42,180 bases of DNA from Gamarada debralockiae. Lineage: Eukaryota; Ascomycota; Leotiomycetes; Helotiales; Hyphodiscaceae. The notes under the pieces are model-generated. The model searched no databases. It was not told the DNA's origin and worked only from the letters and a program-made list of their open reading frames with translations. Below, one piece after another: positions 1 through 10,991 of the stretch. Position 1 is the stretch's first letter; the number at the start of each line of letters is the position of its first letter. The position numbers and the translations under genes were made by a program. Location of the stretch: contig NXFV01000821.1 in the NCBI GenBank assembly GCA_002803225.1, positions 1 through 42,180 of the forward strand, given 5' to 3'.

Positions 1-2260
1 AGTATTATTAAAAGAATTATTATTAAAGTTAATTAAAAAGAGTTATTAAGTTATTAAAAAGTTAAAAAAAAAAAGAAAAAGAAAAAGACTTTTTTATAAA
101 TATTAAAAAGTAATTATAAAAGAATAAATAAGTTAAATATATTAAGTAAGTTAATTATAATTTACTAATATTAAAGCTTTATTTAAAAGTAATAAAGTTA
201 ATAATATTAATATTATTAAAAGATAATTATATAAATAAAAATAATTATTTTAATATATATAAAAAGTTAGTTATAAATTATAATATTAATAAAAAAATTT
301 ATTAAAAGATATATATATTTAAATAAAAAGTATTTTAAAAATAAACTCTTAACTAATATAATTAATTAAAGTTTCTTTTAACTTATTATATATATTATAT
401 ATAAATTAAATTTAATTATTTTTTAAACTTTAAGTTTAAGATAATAAATTATATTATAAATTAAAGTTTATTAATTACTAAAGAAAAATAAAAAAAAACT
501 AATTATAAATACTCTTTTAAATTAATTTAATACTTAAATAAAGTACTTAATTAACTTAAATTAAAATTTAAAAGATATTTTTTTATTTTAGTTAATTTAA
601 AAGTTTTATTACATTTTACTACTTAATAATTAATTATAATCGATTATTAGTAATTAATTATAATACTTAACTAATTATAATTAATTATTAATTAGTTTAA
701 TTAAAAACTATATTAACTAAAACTAATATAAGATTAAGCTATTAAAGTATAATAATACTTATTATAATATAAAGCTCTTTAACTTTATAATATACTTTTA
801 AATAAAGTAACTATACTTTTATAATAAAATCTAAAGGTCTAAGATTATATATATATTATACTTATATAATATATAAATTATAAAAAGTAATAATATCTTT
901 AAGCCTTAAATTTAATAAAAAGGTTATTAAAATAATAATTAAATAATTAGCTATTACTTAATAGACTTATTATATTAATTTATATAAAGTATAATTAACT
1001 TTAAGTTTAATTATACTTTAAATTACTTTATATTATATAAGATAATTAAGCTACTAATAGTATTATACTAGTAAGTTTAGCCTTAGTTAAACAACTAACA
1101 CTAGGCTTATTTAAGCCTATTTAATATAATAGAAGTTATAAAGTTAAATTTAATAATAAGTAGCTTTCTTAAGCTCTTAAATAAGCTATATAATATCTTT
1201 TTATAAGACTTAGTCTTTTTATAGTATAATTATTTATATTATTTTATCTTTTATAATATACTCTTTACTAGTCTAGACTATATTAACTTTATAGCTATAG
1301 TCTTAGCTACTATAGATATAGTCTATTATAAAGACCTTTATCTTATAGTAATTAAGAAAGTAATTTTATTTATTAATAAGTAGCTATAAAGTATAATAGG
1401 TATAATATAGACTAGATAAGCTACTTATATAGTTAGCCTAGCCTAGATATAAAGCTCCTTAAATAAGCTCTTTAAAAAACTAAATAACTTCCTTATAAGC
1501 TTATTTAACTTAATATTTATATCTAGCAAAAGTTAAATACTCTTTTAAGGCTATAACCTAGCTATAGGCTAAGTATACTAACTATACTAATAGATCTTTC
1601 CTTCCTTTTCTTTACTAGCTACAATTGACTTTAGTAGCCTTGCCCTACTAGCTCAAGCTACTTTAGCTACTATTACTACTATAGCTATAGCTATTATACC
1701 CTTATATAAGCTCTTATATAACGTTATTATAATCCTAGGCCTATAGAAAGAGTAGATAATTAGCCTTAGTAACTTGCCTTTAATTATAGCGCTTAATAGT
1801 ATATATAGTAGCCGCTAGTACACTTTATTAGAACGTTAGTACTACTTAATACAAAAGGTTATTATTAATAAGATTATAACTAAGGTTAAAAAGAATAATA
1901 ATTAAAAGATAATTAAAGTAGTTATAAAGGCTATAGAGTAAGAGTACGTATATATAAAGGCCTCTCTTAATAAAGTTATTAAAAGGATTAAAGAGATATA
2001 AAAGAAGGTATAAGTATAGTAAGATTAATATAAAAATTAGTATAAAAATAAATAATTTAGCTTTATATAATATTTATTTACTATATTATAACTAGTATAG
2101 CTTAGGAGTATAGTAAAAATTAGCGTATATTATATATACTATATACGCTATATATACACTATATATATACTATTGTATAGGCTCGCCTTACTATATTTTT
2201 AAGGCTCTTTAGTATACTAGCGCTAGTAAAACTTTAGGGCTACGCTACGTATATAATCCT
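1..2260. repeat. AT-saturated, RIP-degraded repeat block
   Basis: Sequence is overwhelmingly A/T, most extremely in the first kilobase, with cytosine surviving almost only in CT contexts such as agct and actt. CpA and TpG dinucleotides are nearly absent, the footprint of repeat-induced point mutation, which turns CpA into TpA on both strands of duplicated DNA. No open frame of note exists. GC content rises from about 1080 onward and jumps to normal near 2260, so the edge is fairly sharp. The original element cannot be named from the sequence; a retrotransposon is the usual victim but this is inference. Confidence 0.85.
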
Positions 2261-2877
2261 AGGCTAAATCGCCTAAAACTTAAATACGTAAGCCGTCTTT
2301 ATATAACTATAAACTATCCGAAGTCTTAGGGTCGTACGGCGTAAGGTCGTGTTAATAGTATCGTGCGAAGGGTCGCCGGCGATTTCGTTAGGGTGATATC
2401 GCTGGCCGATTACGGCGATAGCGGGGTCATCGGGTAATCCGCCACCCAAACGCCCCTCTGACATTTCTATGATGTTTAAGGTTGTAGCATGTTTAAGGTT
2501 GTAGCGTGTTTAAGGTAGCGTGGTTCTGTGTTGCTCGCAAGGGGCCCCGCTAAACTAAGCCCACTTTGCTATGCCCCAAAGGGGATTTTCTGCGTATCCG
2601 TATTGTCGTTAGCGCAACCTAAAGTACCATTTCGGCGCCGTTACCGTGCTTCTGGCAACAAAGTTCCTGCAATCTACGCCGGGTCTGCGTCATGCAATAT
2701 GAGTATTTGGTCGATGGCAATTTGCATCCGCCCACTTCAGGGATTTCACCGGGCGCATCCCCGTCTGCAATTTTTGTATAAGAGCATGCTTCTCAAGCAT
2801 TTTGATGGCAGACTAATCCAGAAACATGTCCCCTTGCCCATTACCATCGCAAGCCGTTTGAGCTCTGTGCTTTCAAC
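2261..2877. other. Gap between RIP block and tannase gene
   Basis: Normal-composition DNA between the AT block and the tannase gene. It holds a 17-bp tandem repeat (2472-2519) and open frames with no recognisable protein content. The frame at 2528-2983 overlaps the tannase start in another phase and looks spurious. The tannase promoter and possibly a missed 5' exon must lie here. Confidence 0.5.
2472..2519. repeat. 17-bp tandem repeat, about 2.8 copies
   Basis: The unit atgtttaaggttgtagc occurs at 2472-2488 and again exactly at 2489-2505, followed by a partial third copy beginning gtgtttaaggtagc. It lies just inside the normal-composition side of the RIP boundary. Confidence 0.85.
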
Positions 2878-4516
2878 ATGGCTATCGCAGCATCAGCCGC
2901 TCCCAGCACTTGCGTCGCAGCAACGTTCTCAACACCCTCTCTGCTGGATGCCCAGTTTCTCTCCCTGGAGGCTTCGCTCGTAACAAATTATAGCTTCCCT
3001 GTCCCAGCTGGTTGGAGGTACACCCAACCATCCGTCGACGTGCAGAACGCAACATTCTGTAATGTCACCGTTTCGTATACGCATCCCGGCCAAAACGACA
3101 CATTATATGCGGAGACATGGCTACCAGTGGAGAACTATAACGGAAGACTTCAGTCAATCGGTGGAGGTGGCTGGACGGCCGGTCGTTTCGTGCTCACCTA
3201 CGCCGGAATGGCTGGCGCAATGGCTGATGGCTACGCTACTGTGACCACGGACGCTGGCTTGGGAGACTCGTCGTTCACTGACTGGGCCCTGAACAGCCCT
3301 GGAAATACCAACCTGTATGCTATTCAGAACCTGGGCTCCGTTTCGCTGAATGACGAGGCAGTCACTGCGAAGCACTTTATCAAGGAATTCTATGGACAAC
3401 CTCCGTCTTACTCTTATTGGAACGGCTGCTCTCAAGGTGGCCGACAAGGCTCCATGCTCGCTCAACGTTACCCTACCGCCTATGACGGAATTATCGCAGC
3501 CGCTCCAGCGCTCCATTGGGCCGAGGTGGTGCTCAATAGTATGTGGCCAGGTTTCTACATGGATTCGACCAAACAGTTCCCGAACGCTTGCCAGCTAGAC
3601 CAATTGACCTCTTTGGCGATCTCGGAGTGCGATGCGGACGATGACGTGAAAGATGGCATTATCTCCAACCCTGATGCCTGCATGGCCAAATTCGACCCTG
3701 TTGCGCATGTTGGGAAGCAATTTAGCTGTCCGCAATACAACTCGGCGCAGGCGATCACCACCGCGGCCGCCAACGTTGCGCATGCACTGTGGACTGGATC
3801 GGTGTCGTCGACAGGCAAGCAACTCTGGTACGGTTACAACATTGGCACTGATCTGGCGTCACTGGCGGCCACAAACTGCACGAGTGACGGCCAGTGCTCC
3901 GGCAACGCTGCATCTGTGACGGCAGGAATCGATCAAGTGTTCGTGATGAAAGATCTCAAGGCCAACGTGACCGAGGACAATGTCTCGCACAAGCGTTTCG
4001 ACCACGTCTACAACTCCTTCAAGCAGCAATTCGACTCATTGATCGGCACGCACGACCCTGATCTCAGTGCCTTCAAAGACGCTGGCGGGAAATTGATCAC
4101 TTACCATGGTCTTGTACGTATCCCTTTATCTCATCCTGTTTAGCCCTGCTCTATCCATAACCTACTAACAATCCCAATCCCAGGCTGACCCCTCCATCTC
4201 TCCCAACGGCACCCTGCATTTCTACAACGCCGTCTCGGACGTCGTGCCGGACATCCAATCCTTCTACCGCTACTTCAACGTGCCAGGGCTAGGCCACTGC
4301 TGGGGCGGGCCAGGCGGCCAGCCCATTGCTCTCTTCGACCAGCTGCGCGCGTGGGTGGAGAACGGTACCGCGCCCGAGAGCTCGCCCGTCACCATCACCA
4401 AGTCCGATGATTCGACTCAGGACCAGCTCCTGTGCGCGTACCCCAAGAAAGCCATTTTCTCGTGCCCGGACGGTGCGAACGTCACGCGTGCGTGTTGGTC
4501 TTGCTCTGTTCAATGA
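2878..4516 (+). CDS. Tannase/feruloyl esterase family serine hydrolase
   Basis: Secreted-type hydrolase that cleaves gallate or hydroxycinnamate esters of plant phenolics. Exons are 2878-4113 and 4184-4516; the 70-nt intron has GTACGT, an internal CTAAC and CAG, and the phase is kept, giving 522 residues, close to the family norm. The nucleophile elbow GCSQGGRQG places Ser185 next to Cys184. The second exon opens with AlaAspPro (candidate catalytic Asp414), and GLGHCWGG holds His450-Cys451, so the CS-D-HC arrangement typical of the family is complete. An Asp-rich stretch followed by KDGII fits the calcium site of the lid. The first Met follows an in-frame stop at 2803 and gives only a weak N-terminal hydrophobic segment, so a signal-peptide exon may be missing. 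Nearby secreted enzymes are broken; this one shows no lesion. Confidence 0.88.
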
Positions 4517-5128
4517 GGAGCACGAGAGAGCTGTTAGGGAGCAAGAGCCCTGCAAGTTGTTAGGTCGAGCATTGTTGAGCAAGGCATTCAAGATTTCAAA
4601 GATAATCTGTCAATTTTACAAACACAAATTTAATGCACAACAACCTCTAAACACATCAAAAAATGGAAAATATGTCTAGAACAGCAAAGGAGTGGCTGTA
4701 TAGAACGAACCGTTTTATATCATGAACATGCTCGGACAGTCGGGAACATTTATAGACCTAAGTAACGTATTAGCGAAATGTCCCAACTATAGTTAAAGCC
4801 AGCTTACCAGCCGTAATAAACTCCAAGGAATTATTCGCATGAATCCCTTCAGAGATATTTTCTGTCCAACCAAGCGCCTCAAGCTAGTAAAGAAGACGTC
4901 CTTGTAGAAACTGATGCACTTGGTTGTCATCGTAAAGTTGAGCACCGCTCTTCTGAAGATGCTTGAATCCAGTAGAGACATGCATACTAAACTTCTGGAG
5001 GAAGGCATTGCTCTATTCGACACCTCCCAATTTCGATCCAACTAAGCTGATCTCGACTTGTATTCTTCGAGATTTCCATTCATGATTTAATCCACAGTGT
5101 GGCAATTGTTTTACGTTTTTGATCTAAA
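4517..5128. other. Gap between tannase and carboxylesterase relic
   Basis: Terminator region of the tannase gene and promoter remnant of the carboxylesterase. A reverse frame (4793-5041) has no recognisable domain and is probably chance. Nothing else seen. Confidence 0.4.
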
Positions 5129-6767
5129 ATGAACATATTAATCTTATCTCTTGGACTGTTCACGTACGCTTCTACTGTATCACAGGAGTTCCTGCAAGAG
5201 AGAACGGAGTGGAAAGTCGGGCAGGAGTTTTCACATGAAGCGGCTCCGCAGACGGTCATGCAGCATCAAACAGAACTCGAGTCTCGAGTACCTAGGCATG
5301 CCATTCGCCAAACCTCCATTCGGGAAGCTTCGATTTGAACCTCCACAAAAGTGCACTGGAGACACAGTCATCAATGGCATCAATTTTGTCAGCCTGGTTC
5401 TCGCATCTGATTGTTCAAACACAGTCGAGGATCTCAACAGAATGTGCTCTCCAGTTGCTCACTTTAACCAAGGAGTACACCTGTCCTCAACTCGTCCCCA
5501 CGCTGGATTCCATATATGAAGCGTACGCTGCAGCACCGCCGGGGGCCTCTTGACTCCAGTGTGGCTGACTTGAAATGTCAATAAACTCAAGACACCCTAT
5601 ATTATTGATGAAGATTCTCTTACTCTGAACATCTGGACCAAGTCTCAAGTTGGTGACTTAAAGAAAGCTGTCTTGGTGTGGATATATGGCGGAGGATTCA
5701 CTGAAGGCACTGCCCAGGTTGTCTACAACAATGGGCAGCTCCTTGCTGAGGATGGGGATGTTGTTGTCGTTTCGACCAAGTTCGTTCAGCTCTTTTAAAC
5801 TCTATTTGTCCCTCGCTCATCAGCTGATATCTAGTCTGTAGTTACCGTCTCAACCTCCTTAGATTTACCGGCAGTCGATGAGGTCCATACAACGCAGCGC
5901 TTCTTGACCAGCGTGTCGCAATCGAATGGGTCTATGAAAACATCGCTGCATTTGGAGGTGAGCCAGATCGCATCACACTCATTGGACAATCTGCTAGCGA
6001 CTATTCCGTCGATTTATATACATATGCATTCCCACATAATTCTCTCATTTGCCGGCACGATCCAGGAATCTGGAACAGCGTTCGCAGGCTACTTCATCAA
6101 CCAAACGAACATTGCCGAAACATGGTACATCGCTTCACAAGCTGTGGGTTGCGGGAACTCTTCATCACCTGTCGATGAGGTAATGAGCTGTATGAAAAAG
6201 GCTAGCTGGGAAGATTTATTGAATGCATCTCCGAGCGGAAGTCCGATACTTTCATTCTGGCCAACGATCGACAACAAGGCTGTCTTAGAGAATTACACCG
6301 GGAGATCAATGATGGGAGAAGTTGCAAAAGCTCCACTCTTCTAGGGAACAATAATCACGAGTCCGGATTGTTTGTCATCGATTTCCACATTTTCAATCTT
6401 ACCATCCGATTGGATACGGGCCTCACTTCGACCTCGTTCATATCACATGTCCAGCAGGACAGAGTACAAATGCCAGTATTCAGAACGATCTCCCGGCTTG
6501 GCGATAGAGATGGTTTAGGGACTTCCCAGACCTGCCCTTGACTGAAACCCTGACAGTGGTGCCTTGCACGGGGAGGAAATAACTGTAATTTGGGACACGA
6601 CACCAGATACTCCAGGTGTTCCTAAGACTGATGCTGGGAAGAAGATCCAAAAGTACGTCGAGGGGGCTTGGGTTACTTTTGCCAAGGATCCCATGAACGG
6701 GTTCAGGAACTATGAGGGGCTGGCCGCTGTAGAATTCGACAAAGACACCGGTGAGGTTTGCGTATAA
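5129..6767 (+). pseudogene. Type-B carboxylesterase/lipase pseudogene
   Basis: Broken relative of fungal type-B carboxylesterases (alpha/beta hydrolases). Family landmarks appear in order but in shifting frames: YLGMPFAKPPFGKLRFEPP (about 5287), DEDSLTLNIW (about 5608), the oxyanion segment WIYGGGF (about 5682), NYRLN across a probable intron (5780-5845), [19 protein letters not shown] (about 5894), the nucleophile elbow (about 5984), and the His region HGEE..W.TTP ending at 6767. At least four frame changes and several stops interrupt it. The elbow reads GQSASD where family members have GxSAGG, so the second elbow glycine is serine (AGC), consistent with a G-to-A change. The ATG at 5129 begins a hydrophobic leader, so the ancestor was probably secreted. 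Not functional as read. Confidence 0.88.
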
Positions 6768-7058
6768 TAATACGACGGGGACCAACCTGGTGCTACCGAG
6801 GGAGTGTGGCGCTGGCTGTGCTGGGCACGAGGCATCGGGGCGTGTGTGACTGGACTTGTAGATTCGGTATATTTTGGGATGACTTCCTTCAATGTGAAAT
6901 GCAACAAATCAAGATGGGTGCCCAGAAAGATTGAATAGTGAAATAAAGCATCTACGTGACTCGATGACTTGGTTTGAAAAGGACCTTCAAGTATTCCATG
7001 GGTTGTACCGTTCCGTGGGACAATCTTACCACCGTCCACTCATGCCTATCCAAAGACC
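6768..7058. other. Gap between carboxylesterase and DUF1772 relics
   Basis: Under 300 bp between the 3' ends of two convergent relics. Open frames here have no recognisable content. Confidence 0.4.
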
Positions 7059-7590
7059 TCAGGAGTTCATCTCCACCATCGAAGCCCCAAAAGCAACCGC
7101 ACTAAGCACCATCCGAATCCAATTAAACCTATTCAACTCACCAATCCTCCTATTCCCCTCCTCTCCATTATCATGCTTTCCCTCACCCCGTCTCACAATC
7201 ACTTGCATGGCATTATTTCGCACCACCACAGTATGCAGTGCCAAACTCGCCATCACCGCCACTGCCCCAATGCCGCACAAGTTTCTTCCCTTGCTCCTCC
7301 CATCCCCAAAACTGAAAATTGTTCCGGTAATCTGGGAGGCTTGGTGGGTGAGATAACCTAGTAGGATCCGGCCATGATGTAGACTGGAGGTAGTACAGCG
7401 TTTCCACGCTTTATCAGACCGTCAAAAACGGAGAGTTTGCCGTGGGTTGAGAGAGGAGCGGTGGTCATGGAAGGCATTACGGAGAGGGAGGCCCATGTTG
7501 TGGAGGCGAGGAGGAGGTGAGGTTGTTGTTGAGATTACTTGGGCGAGATGCAGCCCGAAGGGTTTTGTGCTTGGTGTCGACAGGTGAGCG
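7059..7590 (-). pseudogene. DUF1772 (anthrone oxygenase-like) membrane protein pseudogene
   Basis: Reverse-strand relic of a small DUF1772 integral membrane protein, a family that includes anthrone oxygenases and many uncharacterised fungal proteins with about four helices. Recognisable pieces in order are GLHLAQVIS (about 7555), WASLSV followed by GLIKRGNAVLPPVYIMAGSY (about 7490-7370), then YLTHQ and a helix with CGIGAVAVMASLALHTVV (about 7280-7225), and RIGELNRFNWIRMVLSAVAF (about 7140-7075). Two frame changes separate them, one near 7515 in a CTC-rich run and one near 7360 where an in-frame TAG appears. No convincing start codon is left. The family call rests on the paired motifs LPP and LNRFNWIR. 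A substrate cannot be assigned. Confidence 0.6.
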
Positions 7591-9015
7591 TTAATTCTAT
7601 GATTGATTATTTGATTGAGAGAATAACTCTTAAGGATGTACTCCAAGGAATTGAAAAAGGATAGTAGACGTTGAAATGTTCTTAGGGCAGAGGTGAAGCT
7701 AGCTGTCGCCAATAACATCATAGCCTGAATAGCCTCACCCTAAAGCGTAGATCAAGTACATCAGGTATTCGCAATCGCTGAAACCGTGTGAGAGGTTCCA
7801 AAATTCGGGTTCGAAAGTAAATTCCGTGAGCGGGGCAGCAACAGTCTCGCATCCATTGGTTCCATTGAACGAGAGGAGTAGACTCGGCCAAGTTCAGGGC
7901 CGAAAGTAAGTACGAAATACAAAACCTCCGCTGCCTCAAAGAATTCAGAACTTCAATCACATCGAGTTCGCAGCAGACCCCACCACTTGCGATGGAGAGC
8001 TGAAGCCGAAGCCGAAGCCGAAGAATATGACGTAACTAGTCGCCAGTTACCAGCAATACAACCTCGACGAAGCGTCTTTCTGAAAATCAACTATATGCAT
8101 TATCTAAGACGAAATGCCCGTAAGGAAGTGTGTCCATTCTTAATGATTCACTCCCAACACTGACTTGCCAACCACCAATTCTATGGTTTCGTGAAGAGAA
8201 ACCTATAGATTCCGGACGTAACCACTGTGTATATAGACTGCTCAGGGGCTATGGGAAGAGATAAGACGAGTGAATTGTGCTCTCGGAGTAGACGTCGGTA
8301 AATGTATGCAAATGGCCGTCGAGCGCCCTGAATCACTCGCTCAATGTTCTCATCCACGGTCGCCTCTCAGGAAGCTATTTAAACAGGCTTTCGGCCCAAC
8401 AACTTTACTGTGCAAAAACACTCAAGAGTTTCTAACTCCAGTTGAGGGGATTTTGGGCGTTCTGAACTTATATGTCGGACTTGCAAGACTGCTGCAACGG
8501 ATGAGACTCGAAGGAAATGGTTACTTTCCTTGTCATCGAATCAGAAGCGTTCTAGAAGCTTAGGTTTCGGGGCATCGACAACAAAAAGACTATTGACAGC
8601 GACAAAAAACCATAGCAGGAAGAAAGAGCAGAAAGCAAAGGGTGATAAAGCAAGGTTCGAGAAGATTCGGAGTAGTGGATCAAAGACCGACTTGGTCAGT
8701 ATATAAATTCGGTTCGTTGAAATGAGCCGTAAGCTTGTTCAGGCGGAACGCATTCAGTCCATAAAGTATGGGCGACAATAACTTGGCGGGGGGCTGAAAT
8801 GGCTGAAATGGATAAAAAGCGTTCCTGGCTTGCTACTTGGCATCACCAGAATCGTTCAGTAATCGATGGCATATCGGCAGGAGATGGAGCAGATGGAAGT
8901 GTAATCGTTTCTTTATGCCAATGGGTATACCCGCTCATGCTTTCCTTCTCCCAACGCCAAATATGCCTTATCCAGTCCAACCATATGAAGATCCGAATGC
9001 CCAAAATTCGATCAC
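7591..9015. other. 1.4-kb gap upstream of PSF2 3' end
   Basis: No gene recognised on either strand. A (GAAGCC)n-type microsatellite lies at 8002-8023. The forward frame 8270-8563 (97 codons) and the reverse frame 7718-7960 encode sequences without recognisable motifs; neither is supported as a gene. Confidence 0.4.
8002..8023. repeat. GAAGCC microsatellite
   Basis: About 3.7 copies of gaagcc in an otherwise unremarkable gap. Confidence 0.8.
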
Positions 9016-9820
9016 TCAAAAACCCATATCCTCATCCTCGCCTTCACTCCCACCACCAGCACCGCCATCCTCTTCTTCCCTCTCCCTTCTCGCAACCTCC
9101 CTACTAGCGCCCAATTTCCTCAACCCATCCATAACACCAACAATAAAGCCTCTCCCCTCAGCAACCTCCATGGCCCCCACACCCTGCAAGCTCGTAACAC
9201 CCCCTCCATCAACAGCACTCACACTCCCCCTCATCTTCGCCATCCTGACCTCCCTCAAATCCCTCAACAATCCTCTCACGCGCCCAGAATCCGGTATATC
9301 ATCCGGACAAGCCTCCAGTAATATTTCGCCCAGCTCAAGCCAATGGTATGGCAAATACCCCGCTGGCGCATCAGCCGTTGAGGATGGTAGGAAGGGAGAT
9401 GATATGCTGTCGGTTGTGGAGGAGTGGATAGTGATGGGATATGGATGTGGAGGTGGCGGAGAGAATGTTTCGGGTGAGATTTCGGTCTCGTGTTTTAGGA
9501 TTTGTTCGAGGGAGGAGGGGAGGAGCCATGGTGGGGGGAGGATGTTGGCGCGGCGTTGGCGTTTTAGGAGAAGGGCGAGCCAGAGAGGGAGAGGTGCTCG
9601 GTGGGGTGGGCGGAGGGCGGGCGTCGGTCCCTATACAGAGGAGTAGGTCAGACTTTATTTACTGAGCGACAATGGCAATGAAGGAGGGTGGTGGGAGTAA
9701 ACATACGGACAACAGATTCAGACTCTCCAGTCGCTGTCGTGGGATTACAGTCACGGTTTCCATTTCGCAGAGAAATGCGACTTCGCTGGGTGTCAGACCT
9801 GTCGAGAGGGGAAGCGCCAT
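9016..9820 (-). CDS. PSF2: DNA replication complex GINS subunit Psf2
   Basis: Psf2 is one of four GINS subunits; GINS joins Cdc45 and Mcm2-7 in the CMG helicase at nuclear replication forks. Exons are 9707-9820 and 9016-9630; the 76-nt intron runs GTATGT..TAG in phase 0, giving 242 residues, normal for fungi. The N-terminus ([20 protein letters not shown]) is the GINS beta-strand domain. The central [19 protein letters not shown] and [20 protein letters not shown] are Psf2 hallmarks, followed by [14 protein letters not shown] and a glycine-rich NGVG/GMEV-like segment. The tail is acidic and Gly/Glu-rich. The exon-2 frame has no internal ATG until 9354, so a single-ORF search would see only its C-terminal half. 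It is intact between decayed neighbours, as expected for an essential gene. Confidence 0.93.
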
Positions 9821-10991
9821 GGTCGATTGTGCAACTTGGAAGGCCTTGTGGACGCGGTTTGGATCTGGGGAGACGCGCAGGAAATGTGAAGGCGGGCAAT
9901 TGTGGCAGAAATGGTACGCTACTGTACTCGTAGTCTCTGTTCAGCGATTTCTGGGATTCTTCCTGCTCTTCGTCTGTCCCCGACTTTGAAGATGTCCAAC
10001 TACAAGCACGATTCCGTGGGATGATGAATGATGCTACGTTACCTCACCACGACATGCATCAAATCATCAAGAGTGCCGCACGGTGTTCGAAACCAAGGCC
10101 TTGACCGCTTATTTCGTACCTTCCTAATGAAACATGGTCCGATCTTTGACCGACTTGTTGGAGTACGATGGACAGTGTAGACTCTGGTAACTGGAGGAGG
10201 GATCTGCAGTTGTCATCTGCAGCAGAAATTGCTGAACATGGGATTGAGAATTATTGATGGACTTCCCAGTCTGAGTAGCCCCTGAGTCACCATTTCTACC
10301 TCTCTGGTAAATGAAAATTCTCTATCAGCCGTATCCATCTCATTAATTCCATTTCTGGCCGTTTTCTATCAACTTTTGTGAGGTACCGTTCCAAAATCGT
10401 CAGCCCGTCGGGTTCTGGCAGCGGCTTAGCTTCTCAGGTTGCACTATCTGGATCATCTGGCATGCCTGTAGCCTGCCAGCTCCATGCATCATCTCAGGCG
10501 TCGAGGCTCAACTGCTCTTGGTCAGAGTCTTGCAGCATTAGGCCCATCATTTGGAATGAAGCGTCTCACAACATGATCTCACATATCAATGTAGATCACG
10601 ACGTGAGCGTTGCTAATATGATCGGACGTTTTGGACGTGGTACCTGTGCAATCATTACGTGCCAGGGCTTGAGATCATTATAGGAAACCTCTTCATAAGT
10701 CTCGAGTTTCTTATTCCCAGAAGTACAGAGAAAGTTGTGATCCATAGTTCGTCCACTGTGCTTTCCTCATCCGCTTCGGCTACTTCTTTCACCGCATTGT
10801 AGGTCAAGACTTCCCTTCGCGACAACGTTACATAGGGTCTCCCATTCTCTCTCTTTAGAACTCTGAAGTGTCACCTCTCACCATCACCAACCTACAAAAT
10901 CTCAAAGCTCTTGACACCCCATCTAGAGAACGAGAAACTGGAACAAGCCTCCAACTCCAACTCATTCCAGAACGCGTCAAATTTTCCCACA
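9821..10991. other. 1.2-kb gap between PSF2 and the MFS relic
   Basis: Divergent intergenic region that must carry the PSF2 promoter and the old permease promoter. No coding sequence, RNA gene or repeat recognised. The frame 10378-10683 starts without ATG and has no motif. Confidence 0.45.

Noticed and set aside
2528..2983. 151-codon forward frame before and overlapping the tannase start
   Set aside because: No motif, non-ATG-like context, and it overlaps the tannase gene in another phase.
3154..3516. Reverse 120-codon frame inside the tannase gene
   Set aside because: Antisense shadow of a high-GC coding exon; no domain.
8270..8563. Forward 97-codon frame upstream of PSF2
   Set aside because: No motif, no plausible promoter or conservation evidence from sequence alone.
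8837..9646. 269-codon forward frame over PSF2
   Set aside because: Antisense shadow of the PSF2 exon 2; low-complexity Ser/Pro then Gly/Arg composition comes from the opposite strand.
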